64,000 nt of DNA from Anisakis pegreffii. Taxonomy: Eukaryota > Nematoda > Chromadorea > Rhabditida > Anisakidae. The DNA lies in contig JAPYMA010000598.1 of the NCBI GenBank assembly GCA_035041965.1, forward strand, positions 20,334-84,333, in the 5' to 3' direction. Below, piece after piece: positions 35,184 through 49,725 of this stretch. Under the pieces are notes generated by a model that was not told the origin of the DNA, did no database searches, and was given only the letters and a program-made list of their open reading frames with translations. The position numbers and the translations under genes were made by a program. How positions within the stretch are numbered: the first letter of the stretch is position 1; each line of letters opens with the position of its first letter.

Positions 35184-38100
35184 ATGGTATTTAGGCATAT
35201 TGTCGTTTTATTGTGGTTGTTTTCGAAGTCAACAATTGCAAGAGAATGTAGATTGGATGATTTTATCTATGAATACACGAACTGCGATGAACGTGGAGAA
35301 CGTTGGCGTGTTGCCGTGCCCAAGAATGAAAACTTGAGATGTGAAGGTGGTTCTCCATTGCCCACTAGAGGCACAAACTGCTGTTTGTTTTAATGATTTT
35401 CTCCTTATTTTCGAATTTTATCAAAAAGAAAACTGTTATTCAACGCGTAAATAATTATCATACATGGATTTGCCATACAATGTGCTGTCTAGGCCACGTT
35501 AACACATTTTGATAATGCCATCTCTCCGGAACACACTATTTCATTTCCGACAAATAGTACACAAGACTGTCATGCATGTATCACTTCTACTGTTATTTTA
35601 GACTTTAACATGACACAGATCCCGGTTATATACACAGTTATAAGTGGAGCACTTACTGGTATTCCATAGAACTGAGTCAAACTGGAAAGTATCCGTTATC
35701 GAAAAAGTATCAAAGAGTTAATTCTATAAGGAAACAATTCATGCGCCCGAAGAATTTCTGTGAATATCCTTATATGGCTGATATTTAATCAGTAGTCTCT
35801 TACTTCTAGCGATTAGAAGTGCTTCACTCGGCAGAGCTAATAGCAGCCTGCTGTTTTCGTTTATGTGAAGTTGCCTAAAGTGTTTCTCGCCTTGTCGAAT
35901 TTTTTCTTTTTTCAGCATTCTCGTGCCAGTCAGGGATGTTTCTTGATATCGACACGCAGCAGTGTGTGCACTGTGCTAAAGGTATAAAAGTCTACTGAAT
36001 CGATAAATAAATAATCGAAAAGAATAGTCATTATCTGCTCCCACAACCAAAAACTGAATGCTACACATACTGAACATCACTTCTAATGATTGATGCTTAC
36101 TGACTGTGAAAGAAGTGTCAGTGTATTGTTTAATTCATTTTAAGTAGTCATTTATAAAAGTTTTCGTCTGAACAATTGTAGCAGATGTATGACTTCTTAT
36201 TGAAGGTAGCTACAGTCTCGGTGGCGGTACTCGTTTCGATGAATTCACACGATTACCGACAGGTTTCGTGGTTGAGAACATTGATGTAAGCATTGATCGA
36301 TTGCTTAACAATCAGCGGACTGCTGAATGTCCTCTCGAGTAAGTTTGGCTGATGAGTTCGATCGCATGAATTGCTCCAAATACGAATAATAAATTATGCC
36401 ATAGGAGTGGATGGATCGTGAAAAATTCTGAATTGATGTACGTTCCAACACCATGCCTCTCGAAACTCACATACAGTGTAACGTTAGTTCGACCTGGTTA
36501 TGTGGAATACACTTATCGAATGCCGAAGAACAGTCGCGGACTAGTGTTCAACGTTGTCGTCAAAAATCAACAATGTCAAAGTTATAGGTACACTCCAAAT
36601 GCTTGTTTTCATTAGTGCACTTCTTAGGCAGAGCAAGAATAGTTCATGCGAATGAAATTCACACTGACAATGAGCATTATGCATTAATCTGTGAGCTTTT
36701 TGATGCTCTGCTTTTTATTAAACAGTTTTGGCGTGTCTTGTAGAGATCAACTCAAACAACTTACGTCGGGTGGTTTGAAAGAGAAACAATCAGCGCATCG
36801 GACGGAAGAAGAAGTCGAATGGCAGCGAAGGCGTATCGAGCTTCGTACCGGACCGAATGTGATAACATGGAGTGTTGCAAATAATCGTGATACTGCTTCA
36901 ACGGCTGATGTGATAACATTATCGAAGATTGATATTGTTGGTTCGCATATGCAATGATTCGATGGATGATGAAAATACTTTTTGAACAGTTCATAGAATG
37001 CTCAGTATTGCTTCATGAACCTTCTTTCTCAAGTTGTTTCTCCGAAATACTCGAGAATCGAAATAACTTCTGCGGAAAATTTTTGTCTTAAACCGGAATA
37101 TTTTCGAGATCATCGGCCGGTCGGTCTTTCATTGCTAAAAACCACTACAAGATCGAATTCTTGTAGAAATAAATGAACATTATAAAGATGCAAAAAAATA
37201 ATGTTTCGAATTTAAAATGCGTTGTTTAGGGATTCCATTTGCGAGACAATGCACACTATGCCCTGCTGGTACGTACAGTGGAAAAGGGGCGAAAAGCTGT
37301 ACGCCATGTCCAGCTGGATATTTCAGCACGAAAGGATCATCGCAATGTGGCAGATGCCCAATTTCACAATTTTCAGGTCTGAAAATACAAATAAATAGAC
37401 GTGAATGAAATAAGTCAATAGTGAATAAATTGTCAAATAATTTGATAGTATCGCAAACGTTTCTGGAAAAGTATGATTAAATTCTACAATTCACTCTTGC
37501 AATAGCAACAGAATGCATAGTGTGATATTCTTCGATCATGCTTCTATCAGTCAAAATGAATTCAATGTGAATCTTTCACGATCTCACGAATTGAAATGAT
37601 CTCATGGTCTTTCGAAGCGTCTCATGAACTGGACAAAAGGTGATTTGAACATGCATTATGCTCATAACATATGACAAAAATGTTTCATTATTGATGTTTC
37701 AACTTTTCGTAAATGATAACAATGTTTTGTCAGGTCCCAGAGCAGCCCGATGTTTAGATCGGCCGAAATGTACTGAGAATGATTATTATCCCACAATCGA
37801 GCCTTGCGTTAATGGCAAAACAAAAACAGTTTACAAGAAAGTGCAGCCAAATGTCTGTCGAGATGACATTCCAGGTTCCATTAAGGCGAGTTTTCAATTG
37901 AATTGTTGTTTGTATTTGTTTGAAACCACCAAATTGTCATATGCAGTCAATTTCAGGCATGTCATACAATTGTTCTACACATTCCTGAATGAACCCTTGT
38001 TCTTAACTCCTTCAAAAATGGATACTTTTTTCCTGCAGAAACAGAAAACAAAAATATCACTTCACTCCACGAAAGGAAATTTACGTAATATACCATAATA

Positions 38101-41100
38101 TACAAAGTTGAACAGCTCTTGTTTCATACTCAGAATTAATTATCATCCAGTAACAACATAATTTTATCCGTTATATCTGTTCAATCTCTTTTAGACAGTA
38201 TTAACTTTGCTTTCCTTGTATTCTGATCAAATTTGATTGAGGACTAAAATTTTCGGTGCAGTGAAATTTTTTTCGGTAAACTTTCGACACCTTCGGCATA
38301 GTTTCTCCTGAAAAACTATTATATTGTACCTGCACCTGTTTCGAATCGTGTTAGTGTGTTGGCTTCTACTGCTTCTTGAAGCAGTGCAATCCAGGTGCTA
38401 ACGATGCGATGTGCAAAGAATTGGGACACGTTGTTTGTATGTGCTAGACATGACTGCTACTGCTTGACGATCCTTCACTATTTAACCTGTCCCAAGTGTA
38501 CATTCTCATCCCTGCAAGTCAGCATTCTCAGTGGAATTCTTCCGCTGTTTGAGCCTTCGCAATTCAAAATGAACCTGCCTCAACGTCCTGCTTAGATTAA
38601 GGATTATGTCTGAACTCTTGTTCAACTTCGAAGAAAGTTTCAGCAATACGTAGGTCACATGTTGAGCACTGCTAAAATTTTTGTAACTCTCAATTCTATC
38701 ATGGCGCTCTGAAATTACACTCCAGTTGGGAACTTCCTGTTTCTTTTGGAAACTCTGAGGCGATGAGAGATTAATTAAGAGATTAAAATATTTAGTTGCT
38801 CTTATCTCACGATGTTGTATAATGGCTGAAAGGTTGCGAAAAGGGTTCGCTTAAGATGAAGATGGGTTCTCCACAGAAGAAGATGGAGAGTCTCAGATTG
38901 AAAGAAGAATCTCCCTGAATGAAACAGAGTGCCTGAAGGGCGGGATTAGGATCACTGATCACTGGTTGTTTAGAGGGGGATGCATGAACAACACTGCATT
39001 AGCAAAATGTCTACCCTTTACTGAAATTGAGCGCACTACTCCTGGGCCAGGTTAAGACTAGAGAAGGGTAAAGCGTTCACCCTCAGTTGAGGGTAAACTG
39101 TTACCCAAACCCGGGCATCTTGAACCGAAAACGGACACCTTGCCCAGGGTTTTCACTCTCAGCTGAGCGTAGAAGTGTCTCTTTAAGTTCTCACGACAAA
39201 GGTTTCAATGAAGGATGTTGCGAAGTCTGGACTTCGCGCCTCCACTTGCTTCTATTGAGCAGATGCGCAATCAAAAATACTGTTCGTTTATGTACACTTT
39301 CTAAAGGTGATATTTACGCCGTATTTAATGATCAAATCGTAAACGTTCATTTGTTATGCTAATCAAGTTAATATCTCTGATAAATTAAATCTGATGTTCA
39401 TCTTAATATTTGTTTTCACTAAATCTTGTGTCAAGTGCACAATGCCTCGTTCTTATCTCCGCTCATCAAAGTTCTTAGTAAACTGCGTGACGACAGTTCG
39501 AAAATCGACGACTGTCATAGAGTAAAAATATTCAGCGTGTGGTAGAATGCGCAGTGGAGACTTAATGTAGTTTTCAGTTTTCAATGATAATCCAACAATA
39601 ATATTTGGTCAACTTGGCCCACAGCGTCTGCATATAGTATTCAATCTTCGTCGAATAATAGCATTTATGAATCACGATAACAATAACTTCACAATAACAA
39701 TTATATCACAATATCACTATGATTGACTTGACGTTGACAATATCGAGCATACGTTCTCTATTATGAATACGAATCGCGACCGCGATCCTCCGTCTTCATC
39801 CTTAAATACCTGCTTCTCGCATCTGTCCTGGAATTCATTGACTATATTTTCTCATAACATTTTTTTGTCATTTAGCCATCACTCATGGGAATCTTTTGCC
39901 TGTAAGATTTGAATTAAAGATATTAAGTACTTTGTTTGGGTTATACTTCAAATTCTTGGGATTCAGATTTTATGTTTTGAGAATGAGGTGCTTGACTTGG
40001 TTACAATAGGAACAAAATGTTTCTGGTTACCTCAGTAACATGAAAAGAAGATAGCATTTCTAATCACTGTGCAGAGCTATTTCTGTGGACTGTAACTTGG
40101 CCTAAACTTTCGGTGATAAATTCAAACGATTTCTTCAGCGCAGAGAAGAACAAATTTACGTTATTGTCATTCCAGAATTTTCTTCATTTTCTCAGTTTGT
40201 TCATGTGCATTGTTTATTTTTCGTATGATTCAATGAAAAATCATTGTGGCTTAAAACCGCATTGTGGCTTCGCGGTTATCTCTGTTCTATCCTAAACATT
40301 GCTTATTTCGATGCTTTTCTAATACAAATTCCTGTTTTCAAGATCCTATTGAGTCCAGTTCTAACCTTATATTTCTAAGGGAAATTCGGAACTTGGGGCG
40401 GGGACGAGATTGAGTTTTTTTTTTCGAACTTTCCCGTCCTCGATTTTTTCTCTTCCTCGAAACATAATAGACTACAATAGACTATAATCTTTCACACAAC
40501 CACATCACTGATCATGGCACATCACTTAGTAGGTCAAATTCACCTCAGATTGTGAGCACATCAAGTGAAATGAGAGCAGTGATAAATGTGAGGATGTCAT
40601 TGAACGCTATTGATAATGAATGAGAAATAGTTTGAAAATTCTCCTGAAGAATGAGATGAGGGCAGCATCTCAAAAAAGGGGCAATCATGAACAAAATGTT
40701 AGCATAGTGCATTCATGGGAATTTGCATGAAAGTGGAATCCACTGGCAGATACTATAAACTGGATTTTTTTCAATTTATAGTCTTGAAGCGCCATGTTCC
40801 AATGAAGTTTCCCATTAGCGTTTGGATTTATCAATTACAGATGCCAAAATCTGAAGAGGAGAGAATCTGTCCGAAGTGTAATCCGGGAATGAGCCTCGAT
40901 TCAAATGGACAATGTGTTTTTTGTGCGAAAGATCATTTCTCGACGGGAAACGGCACGTTTCTTGATTATGTTTCCATCTGTTTTTATGTAGAATAGAGAA
41001 AAATTTATCCCATTCTCAAGGAGTCATGTTCATTCAAATTCTAGAGTGTAAACGCTGTCCAGTGGATACAATTCCTAATTACGGTTTTCAATATGTGCTT

Positions 41101-44100
41101 TGGAACACGTTACCACCGAACATGGCGACCAAATGTGAATATCTCACCGAAGGTAAGTGCTGATAACGATTTCTAAATTCGATTAAAAGAACATGAGAGA
41201 ACGGCGTTCGCCGGCAATAAGTGAAACTGAGCCGTTCTTATCATAACTGGTTCAAATATTTGTAGGTTGAGCACGGTTATTGCACAGCTCAACTAATGCA
41301 TTATCATTTCATTATCATAGCATCAGTGATGAGTCATGATTCAGATTCAACAACTTTATGCAATATCGGAGAATCATGGCTACCGGCCGGCAGCATGATT
41401 CATAGTTCACCTACTCATGAGCGTGGTATTGCGCTCGAATTACTACTATATGTTCATAAAGGCTTCTCGAACCCGCTTCTTCCCAAAGGTTTCAAGCCAT
41501 CTGCACAAAATCCAGTCGCACACATCACATTCGAATTTGAAACGTCATGCGCTGATTCTAGCTGTGTTCTTTATTTTGTCGAGGTGATCATGTCTTGCTC
41601 ATTTTATTCAATCTATGACCAATCTTTTATTTTGAAACAACAACGTATAAGCCTTCTGCTCACTCATCTTTGAATCGCCTGGTATTCTTTTATCAATCTA
41701 AAGATGAATTAAGTCACAGCTGGGTGTGACGTTAGTCTTGAGCTTAACTCTAAGCCGAACTCCAACGCCGTAACCTTCGAGCAATGAGACAAAGGTGTCA
41801 TCAAAAGTCGTTTCACGAATAGTCTGAAACTGATTGAATTCCCAATATATTGCATGTGAATGCTGCAAATCATTTATTCGACTTCAGGACTCTTCGTCGC
41901 AGTCTTTTTATAAACTTATTGCTGATTTCAACGGCACTCAGTCACGACGTTCATATGCACACGCGCTTATATCGCCTCAACCAGTCAAATTTCTTTTTGC
42001 TTTTATGAGGTTAAAGACTATTTTATTAGTTCTCGTTGATGCTTACTGCAAGCTGTTGAAATATTGTGCATGGGTTTGTGCAACCGTGCTAAAACTACAT
42101 TTTATAGAGATTTTTAGAATGTGGAATAAGAATTTGAATGAACATAATCTTCGTGTTCCTTTCCATCTCCGATTAAGACTGAAAACTTAGTTTCTTAGAA
42201 TTTCATGCTCATCGCCGATCTTCGATCATCTTATTTTACATTTTCAGTTTGAATAAAATGATCGATTTCGATCAGCAATTCTTCGCCAACTTATCAATTC
42301 AACGTTGACCACTACATCTCTCTCCATCAATCCATTAAAGCTGAACTGATTTCTGTGGCCATTGGCCTAACCGAATGCTTTAATTTCAGATCAAGAAGCT
42401 CATCACAAGACGATGTTATCACAGATCGAGCTGTTATTTACACCATCAATGTGACAAATGTTGGTGAACACGATGGAGGCGCTTCCGCGTGTCTTCCGTG
42501 TCCTACATCCAATGGAAAATGTGTAGCATGTCCACCGGGAAGATATATTTCAGAAACTGTAAGTGTAAAAATTTTGTAAGAATTACAGTGAATGTTCCGT
42601 TAATGCTGAATCGAACATTGGTTAAGCGGTAATCACTTCATAATTTCATTTGAAGTAATACATCTTAATTTATCTACTCTAGTTAATATAAAACATTGAT
42701 AACTGATGTATTGTTTTTGCATTAACTAAATCTCACTGAATAACAGGTGTTGCTTACATCTTGATACTTAGACTTCATAGGGTGTATTTGTTGAGAAAAT
42801 TATTTTCATGGAAGGCGGTTCAGGTACTGAAAAAGCGAAAGAGAACTGCACATGTACATTCTACTTTTTCTGATATCGAAGTAGATCACTGTTTTGCAGG
42901 AGTCTATTCTGAGACAAAGCCTATTCTTAGGCAAAGATTGCGAAGTTTAATTACTTCATAATTCGTTAAAATAGAAGATAAAAATGATAGATTGCGTTGA
43001 AGGGTAGGAATTGTCGTAGATGCCCTCGAGGTACCATGCTAAATACGTCAAGTGATCGTGTCGGAGAGAAAAGTTGTGTGCGATGTGGTCCAAATTTGGA
43101 TTCACTCGATGGTGTCAGATGTTCATCAAATGGAGTCGTCACTATTCAAACCGCAGACAATCGAACCAGTACATTCGATTTTACAACATTCCTTAATAAG
43201 TAATCCACCCTTCTCTCGTGCTTTCAACTAGCAGCTAATGAAGGCTACCTTCTATCATCCCTCCAAGATACAACAATTTTCGGTCGTGTTCGAACAAAAT
43301 TTCTCTTTCTTAAGATGCGAGCGAAACGGATGTGTTGCAAAGAATGGGAAGAAGTTTAACATTAGAATGATTCCTGGCTTTGAGTGCTAACGACAGCAAT
43401 GAGTTATGACAATGCGTTCGATTTTACAGCAGTTTAGCGTAAACATAAATACTTAACTTAATTTGACTTGAATATAATCGCAGTTTAACTGAGTCACAAT
43501 CATAGATACTTCCTCACTGAAATGGAGACTGATTCACAAATTTCCGATATCTTCTTTTTTTGGCATGATCGTATAGCAGAAAGCAGTTGAAAAGTGAGCA
43601 TTTACAGAACGTTTATTGCGACCGGCGTGAAGGTATTTGCTAGAGAGGGAACTTCATATTTTCATTCGTTCAATATTTCCATATTAACTGAAGGCGCAGC
43701 AACATGTACTGAAACCTACGATGTTTCCGATTTTGGACAAGCGGCTGCACTTGTTGCTGAGGTTCATTTCTTTTTAAAAATACTCCACCTGTTGCTCTTT
43801 AAGACATGCTTTTGATAAAGCTATTTCACGTTCAGCTTTTCACTAGTAACCTATGAAACTTTCATAATGCACATCTCTGAAAGTATATCAGATTTGCGAA
43901 CGGTCACCAAAGGTCATATTCAACATATCTCGAATCATCCTCTCAATTATTTCAGTCTCGTGAAACCGTCGAAGCATTTGTGTGTCGATCGACCGCACTT
44001 CCAATACACGCCTCTATCAATTCATCCGAGAAAATTATTTATGTCTCTCCGTTACTGTGAGTTCCTTCCTATAACGATTGAATGTTTTACCGTCGCGTGT

Positions 44101-47100
44101 ACAGCTCATCAACGTCGAACAACCATGGGAAAATCACCGATGAAAATACTTAATTATAGGTTCATCATCGACTCTGATCAAATCAACTGAAAGATTTTGA
44201 ATATAATATTCCCTCGTTCGACCATTCGTCACTGGAACCGATTTTTCGACACTTGAACTCATATCTGAAGTTCACTTAAGCACTTTCAGGTTAGGGAACA
44301 AGTTACTAGCCATAACCATGGAGAAAGAGTTCGATGGCGTGAAGTTGGGTGAGAAAGAGCTCGATTATGGTGGGTTTTGGAGTTTCACTATCGTCACTGA
44401 CTGCTACTTGTTGCAAACGTTTGCGTAATTGTTGCTGTGAATATCCTGATTGGAAAAGATGAATAAGTCGAACTTCTGCAAACATTCAGTATTCGAACTG
44501 ATTCATTTTTGAGAATGCTTTTGAAAATTGAGAAATTAGTGTTACAAATCAGGGTTTCTCAACCGGGAGTACGAGATGGTATTCCAGAGGGTCTCAAATA
44601 AGATTTCATTTTTTATGCAATAAAGTAGGCGAGGACGAAGTTCAACCCATACATGTGTGTAGAGCAGGCGAGGGTGGACTTCAGCGTATATATTTTTGAA
44701 AAGGCTAGAACGTACTCCAATAGTATACCCCTACCTACACTACAGACACTCGCTGCAGTGGATAACAGATACACAGTGGATATTGTGAGCGGTACGAGGA
44801 CATCTTAACCGTTGCTGTAGAGGATGCGAGCACACCTTAAAATTTTTTAGGGGGTACGGGAGGGAAAAAAGATTGATAAATACTGTTATAGATGATAACA
44901 GTTAGATACAAACTGAAAAAATTTGCAGGTGGGAATGATGAAGCCACTCGGCTTCCAGATGTCCACTTCTTTTATGGTTCAACATCAGCTGCATCCTCGG
45001 AGTTATGTCCGACTGGTTTTCATGCTATTATAACAGCAAGATGTGATCCTACAAGAACCAACTTACCTGAAGTAAATATGATTAGATGCAATGTCAAGTT
45101 TACGTAGACCAGTCATTGTTTCTGCGTCTGCTGCTTACTCACTTGGGAAATCAAATTTCATCGCAGGATTGTTCGTTTGTTTGTGATAAATGAATTGTGC
45201 CTAAACGATTCTCTTCAGGCCCGTCTTCCAAGCAGCTGCCCGGATGGTACATGCGATGGATGCTTGTATCATGTGATAGTTCTCACATCGCAAGCATGTC
45301 CCATTTGTACTCCGCATGATTACACTGTTATACGTGGGGAATGTGTTGATGGAAAGCTCACAGTTCACAGCATTCCGTCCAGGTAAATTATTCGTGCGTA
45401 GCTGTTATATCTGCAGATGAACAGCTGAGACAATGTCATCTTCATTTCACTCGAAAATTTTCATCTGAGTTACCAGGGTATATTTAGCTTATATCTAAGA
45501 TATATACATGAAAATATTCACTACATTCGAACACTTAGTGAGAAAATGAATGAGAAACAATTATTCTTTATTTCACTTCCATCGAAACGCCAACGAAACC
45601 TTTCAGAATCAGTTTAACAATGTTTCACTTTGCTATACATGTAGTGTAATCCAAATTAGAACAATACTGAACTTGCAGACACTGCGTTCTATCTGGTGCA
45701 GAGAGTAGGGAACGCACCGAACCGTGCACTTCACTAACAGTGCACATGCAGATGCTCATTCTAGCTACAATCACTCTGGCAATAACGTTATGCATAATCG
45801 TTATTCTTGTGTGCCAGAAGAATAAGCGGTAATCGTTCCACTTCCAAATTCCTTTATGCTCATGTTAACATCCAACAGTCACATACAAAAGTTAATTCTG
45901 AATAAATAAGCGACTAACGCTTAAATGAGAAACTTACGGCATGGAACTAATATAATATCCCGAGAGCTCATTACGATTCACTCTTACAATTAGATTATTG
46001 CACTCATATCGTCTGAATGTAAAGGTACATATAGTCTGAACAGAATAGTCTCGAATGAGGTCAGGTCGACGATAGAATCGGTCTCAGAAGCTTATGAGGA
46101 TGGGGAATAGAGTTGGGGACCCCCTATTTAGCCATACTCTCGAATACTTCAGAGTACACTAAACATTTAAGAAAGAATTGACGAACAGGTGTGGAATATT
46201 TCGTCCTTCCTTCTGCAATGAGAAGTTCGATCACCTGCTTGCCATTGCATTGAAATTGCTGAAAACTTTAGCGCGTTACAGAACACAAAAGTACACATCA
46301 GAACAAAAAAGCGATTTGCGATCTGTGTGCCAAAGAAAGACAGAAATACGTGATACGATAATTCATGTGGCGATATCACAGAAGGAACCCTTTTAAGTAG
46401 AACGTCTCATCATTACATTCAAAATTCGGAAACTTCTAATTCATTTGCCAAACTTCTAATTCGTGTCGGAACGAGTGCAAAATGACAAGCGGACTTGCGA
46501 AATGTTGAGTTGAAATGTGTGCTAGAGAGATAGCATAAGGTAGATGAATAGCTCGTTCGTTTTTTCCCATGCAGAATTCCAGCAAAGCTTACTATTACTA
46601 ACAATAAGTTGGTTTGTCTGAAACTTGTAATGCGTTTAAAATTGTGAATTCTTTGTCAGAAAAATTGTACAATAGTAAACGAATTTGTGGAAATCTCGCA
46701 GTAGTGTACTTTTGAAGAAAAGAAATGTTCGGCTGGAATATCTGTCCACTCTATATTCACCCCTTCCCTGATCCCATTAAAATTCATCATCTTTACGAGC
46801 AGTAATCATGTCAAAAGCTTATGATTTTTTCATCTATGCGATAAACTTCATGAATAGTATTACCTGCAGCAGCTAGACAGTACTCGAAGTGCTGATATTG
46901 AATTAGAAATGAATGAATAGACGTGCTTTCAGTTTTAGAGGTGAACCAAATAAATTGGGAACATCAACTCAGTTTTTGGCGTGTATTCAAGTATGGGGCT
47001 GTCGCGCAAGTAAATAATAAATTTGACAAGGAAAAAAGATAATAATGTGCGGCATTGCTTTTAGCCTGGAATATAAATACATGAGGTTAGTGGAATCGAA

Positions 47101-47634
47101 GGGAACATCCAATGGTCTCGAACTTCCTGGCGCTGAATCATGTGGTATTGAAGACGGCGACGATGACGAAGAGGTTGAATTATAAGTATATTTTAATCAG
47201 TGAGATATAGCTATACTAATAATGAGAGGCGAAAGGTTTGCTGGTTGCATTCATGCTCCTTTGAGAACGAATCAAATCGCTCACAATGTTTCCAATAGTT
47301 TTACCGTATTTTATAATAATCCAGGTTTTGATGGGATTTTGCGCCATAAAAATTGACTGTTGCCTTTCTTAATCAGTTGTATGTGGCTGTTTAGATAAAT
47401 TTCATCTGTTTTCCGCTCAATACGGTTGTGAATTTTCCAAAAGAATGCCTCTTAGGACAAATTTCGTCTGTATATCCGTAATGAATTGAATTTCATTTTC
47501 AGGTTCATGATCGTGTATTCTTTGCAAAAGGTAAAAAGCGTCTCTTTGGTGGAATTAGTAAAAATCGTCGTGAAGGTGAAGAACATAATGAAACTGAACG
47601 ACGAGCGTTCGTTTCACTGGAAGAAACTGAATGA
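35184..47634 (+). CDS. ELAPOR1/ELAPOR2 (KIAA1324/EIG121) family transmembrane protein
   Basis: Twenty-one exons: 35184-35382, 35916-35981, 36206-36338, 36405-36587, 36744-36940, 37230-37376, 37734-37885, 40841-40952, 41045-41152, 41321-41583, 41888-42009, 42390-42558, 43003-43199, 43608-43761, 43956-44056, 44290-44369, 44929-45071, 45219-45382, 45679-45828, 47065-47173 and 47503-47634. The phases close to 3081 nt, 1026 residues; human ELAPOR1 has about 1013. An N-terminal signal peptide is followed by [19 protein letters not shown], then Cys-rich TNFR/EGF-like blocks ([36 protein letters not shown]), a mannose-6-phosphate-receptor-like region, CPDGTCDGC, one transmembrane helix (about [19 protein letters not shown]), and a cytoplasmic tail with LEYKYMRLV and GKKRLFGG. 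Family members sit in the endosome/lysosome and Golgi system and have been linked to autophagy and secretory-granule biology. Two introns appear to use GC donors (after 37885 and 40952). Exon 13 could instead start at 42991. Confidence 0.95.
38319..38455 (-). pseudogene. LINE (non-LTR) reverse transcriptase C-terminal relic
   Basis: In ELAPOR intron 7, on the minus strand, an open block reads [18 protein letters not shown], then [16 protein letters not shown], then a stop. This matches the conserved end of CR1/Jockey-like LINE reverse transcriptases (R..FF..RVV..WN.LP..VV.A.S...F). An in-frame stop lies immediately upstream, and no intact RT core is visible, so this is a dead fragment. Confidence 0.6.
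39040..39180. repeat. Imperfect duplication in ELAPOR intron 7
   Basis: Two related blocks, about 72 bp apart, each contain a small palindrome-like core (caccctcagttgagggta and cactctcagctgagcgta). The surroundings are richer in GC than the rest of this intron. The origin is unknown. Confidence 0.35.
44550..44885. mobile_element. hAT-type MITE (336 bp) in ELAPOR intron 16
   Basis: The left end cagggtttctcaaccggg and a decayed inverted right end (ttgataaatactg) enclose an interior homologous to the MITE at 26570-26901. The flanks ttacaaat and ttatagat match at 6 of 8 positions, as expected for an old insertion. It sits between exons 44290-44369 and 44929-45071, ending 43 bp before the latter. 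Confidence 0.82.
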
Positions 47635-49725
47635 CTACGATAATTACCAACTAAATAGCTGGTTTATATCACAGTTGTGCATATCGTTCGGAATGCGATG
47701 AAGTGATTTCATCGGGATTATCGATGGTTTTCTTTTTGGTAGTAGTTTTCGTCTTGATTGATCGTCCGATTCGTTGATGATTATTCATCTTTATATTTGG
47801 ATATAGTGTCATTCAATCATTCTTTTTATTCCATATATGCCTTCTTTTTTTTCACATAGCGTCAACGCAACTGTACACCTTCGAAATGGCATTCTATTTC
47901 ACTAGAAAATATAGGCCACACGCATGGTATTATTCTATTATTGATGCCTGTCCAACAACTATACTATTATATCTAACTCTCTTCAGTATAAATAATTTCA
48001 GTGTCAATTATATTATGTTTAGTATCAAATAAAGCGTAAACAGAAATCGGTAATCACTACTGGAAATTCCATCGGAACATTGGAAACTGAACCGAAAGTG
48101 ATTGTTTGGGTCGAGGACGCTCAACAGATAGCCATACATTGCTGACCTATATGATAAAGTAAATGAATATAGAACGAAACGCCCGTCTACGTTATTTTAC
48201 TATGAGACGTTTACTGTTGCCATTAATACCGGATGACCCATTCCAGAGAACTTTTTGGCATTAATTCAGACGCACGATCAGAGTATACAACTTACCAAAT
48301 CATAGCTTTCTATTCTCTCCCGATTGAATGCAGCCCACTCTGTTATGTTTATCACTATCGTCTGCTTTTGCACAATCCAGTTCTAACAACCATTTCTTCT
48401 TTTGTTGCGTGTGTGTTCTATTCAATACCCTATTCGTCTTCCTCCTTAATCGACTCATATTGTATCCATCGTTGTTATCATCTTCATCACTTCCATTCAT
48501 TTTGTTATACACGTTGAATTCGTAAGATTTTCTAATCAACCGTTGATTACGTCACAACGTTTTTTTCGCTTCAACATATCGCCTGTTTAATCTGATGGTA
48601 AATAATTATTTGATGCTTTCGGTTCGTTTATTTAAGTTGCCTTGTATATCTGTCTAATAAAAATTTTATCTTTTATCAACTGCCTCAATGTTATTGCATA
48701 TTTCAAGGGACGTTTGGCGGATGCATGTATGGAACACCAAAGTGCCCGAACGCATTCATAACCGAAACATTCTATGTGATATACGATGAATTATTTAGTT
48801 ATTCCATAAAGATCAGTCATCATGAAGTGGTATATCAATTGAGTCAAAATTGGAAATACCACTTGTTGAACGATGAGCTGAGTTTTTTTGTCATTTTAGT
48901 GAACTGAATAATTACTAGATAGCTGCTGTTTACCAATCAAAATTAATGTTTAATTATGGAGATAAGACAAACTTCAGAAGCGATCACAAATACTGCATGA
49001 TTCGAGCGAATCATTAATTGCTAAAACAACAATCACGCTGGTGTGACTTTAATTGATATTGCAGAGATTAGCCTTGTTGTTGTTGCTTCTTCGCAAATAC
49101 AACCACAATGTCGTTATTAAAAGCCGTATCAAACTTGATGGAATGATCACATCTAACGCACTGTTTTATGCATATCTCATAATCAACATCAATGAAATAG
49201 CGCTAGATCAATCCTACACTATTCTATAACCTAATGGAAAGGATGGGAAACGCTGTAATCGAAACATACCTTCCTTCCAAAATTTCCATTTATAATAAGT
49301 GAGATTTGAGTGGTTGCATATTGGTATACATTGAATTGTTTCATAATTAAAAATTTTCCATAATGAACAAACATAAGACTGGATTCTACGAACATTCTCA
49401 TTTAATCGTTCTTTAACAGCTAAATGCTGCCATGACAGTTTGTTTCTCTGGTCAAGTATTCAAACAGCTGCTAACTATTTTATTTAGGAATGTATCACAT
49501 TGTTTCATCAAATTTATTGGTTTCTCGTTTATCGTCACGTTGCACAGAATCTGGTCTGAACGTGGTACCTGAAATGTTGACTTCCACAAATGTTGGAAGA
49601 TTGATTGTTTTGTTGCTTAAAAAGACGAACTTGACAAGACAACTTTAAAAAATACCTGTCGTTAACGGTATGTTGATAACTAACAAATGCAACTGTCGAT
49701 ACAGAATTATTGAAACAGTTATAAG
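47635..49725. other. Gap downstream of ELAPOR-like gene
   Basis: Probably includes the 3' UTR of the ELAPOR-like gene near the left end. Nothing else is recognised. Confidence 0.4.
48028..48033 (+). promoter_or_regulatory. Candidate polyadenylation signal AATAAA
   Basis: Canonical hexamer about 0.4 kb after the ELAPOR-like stop codon. Its use is unproven, and such hexamers are common in AT-rich DNA. Confidence 0.3.
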
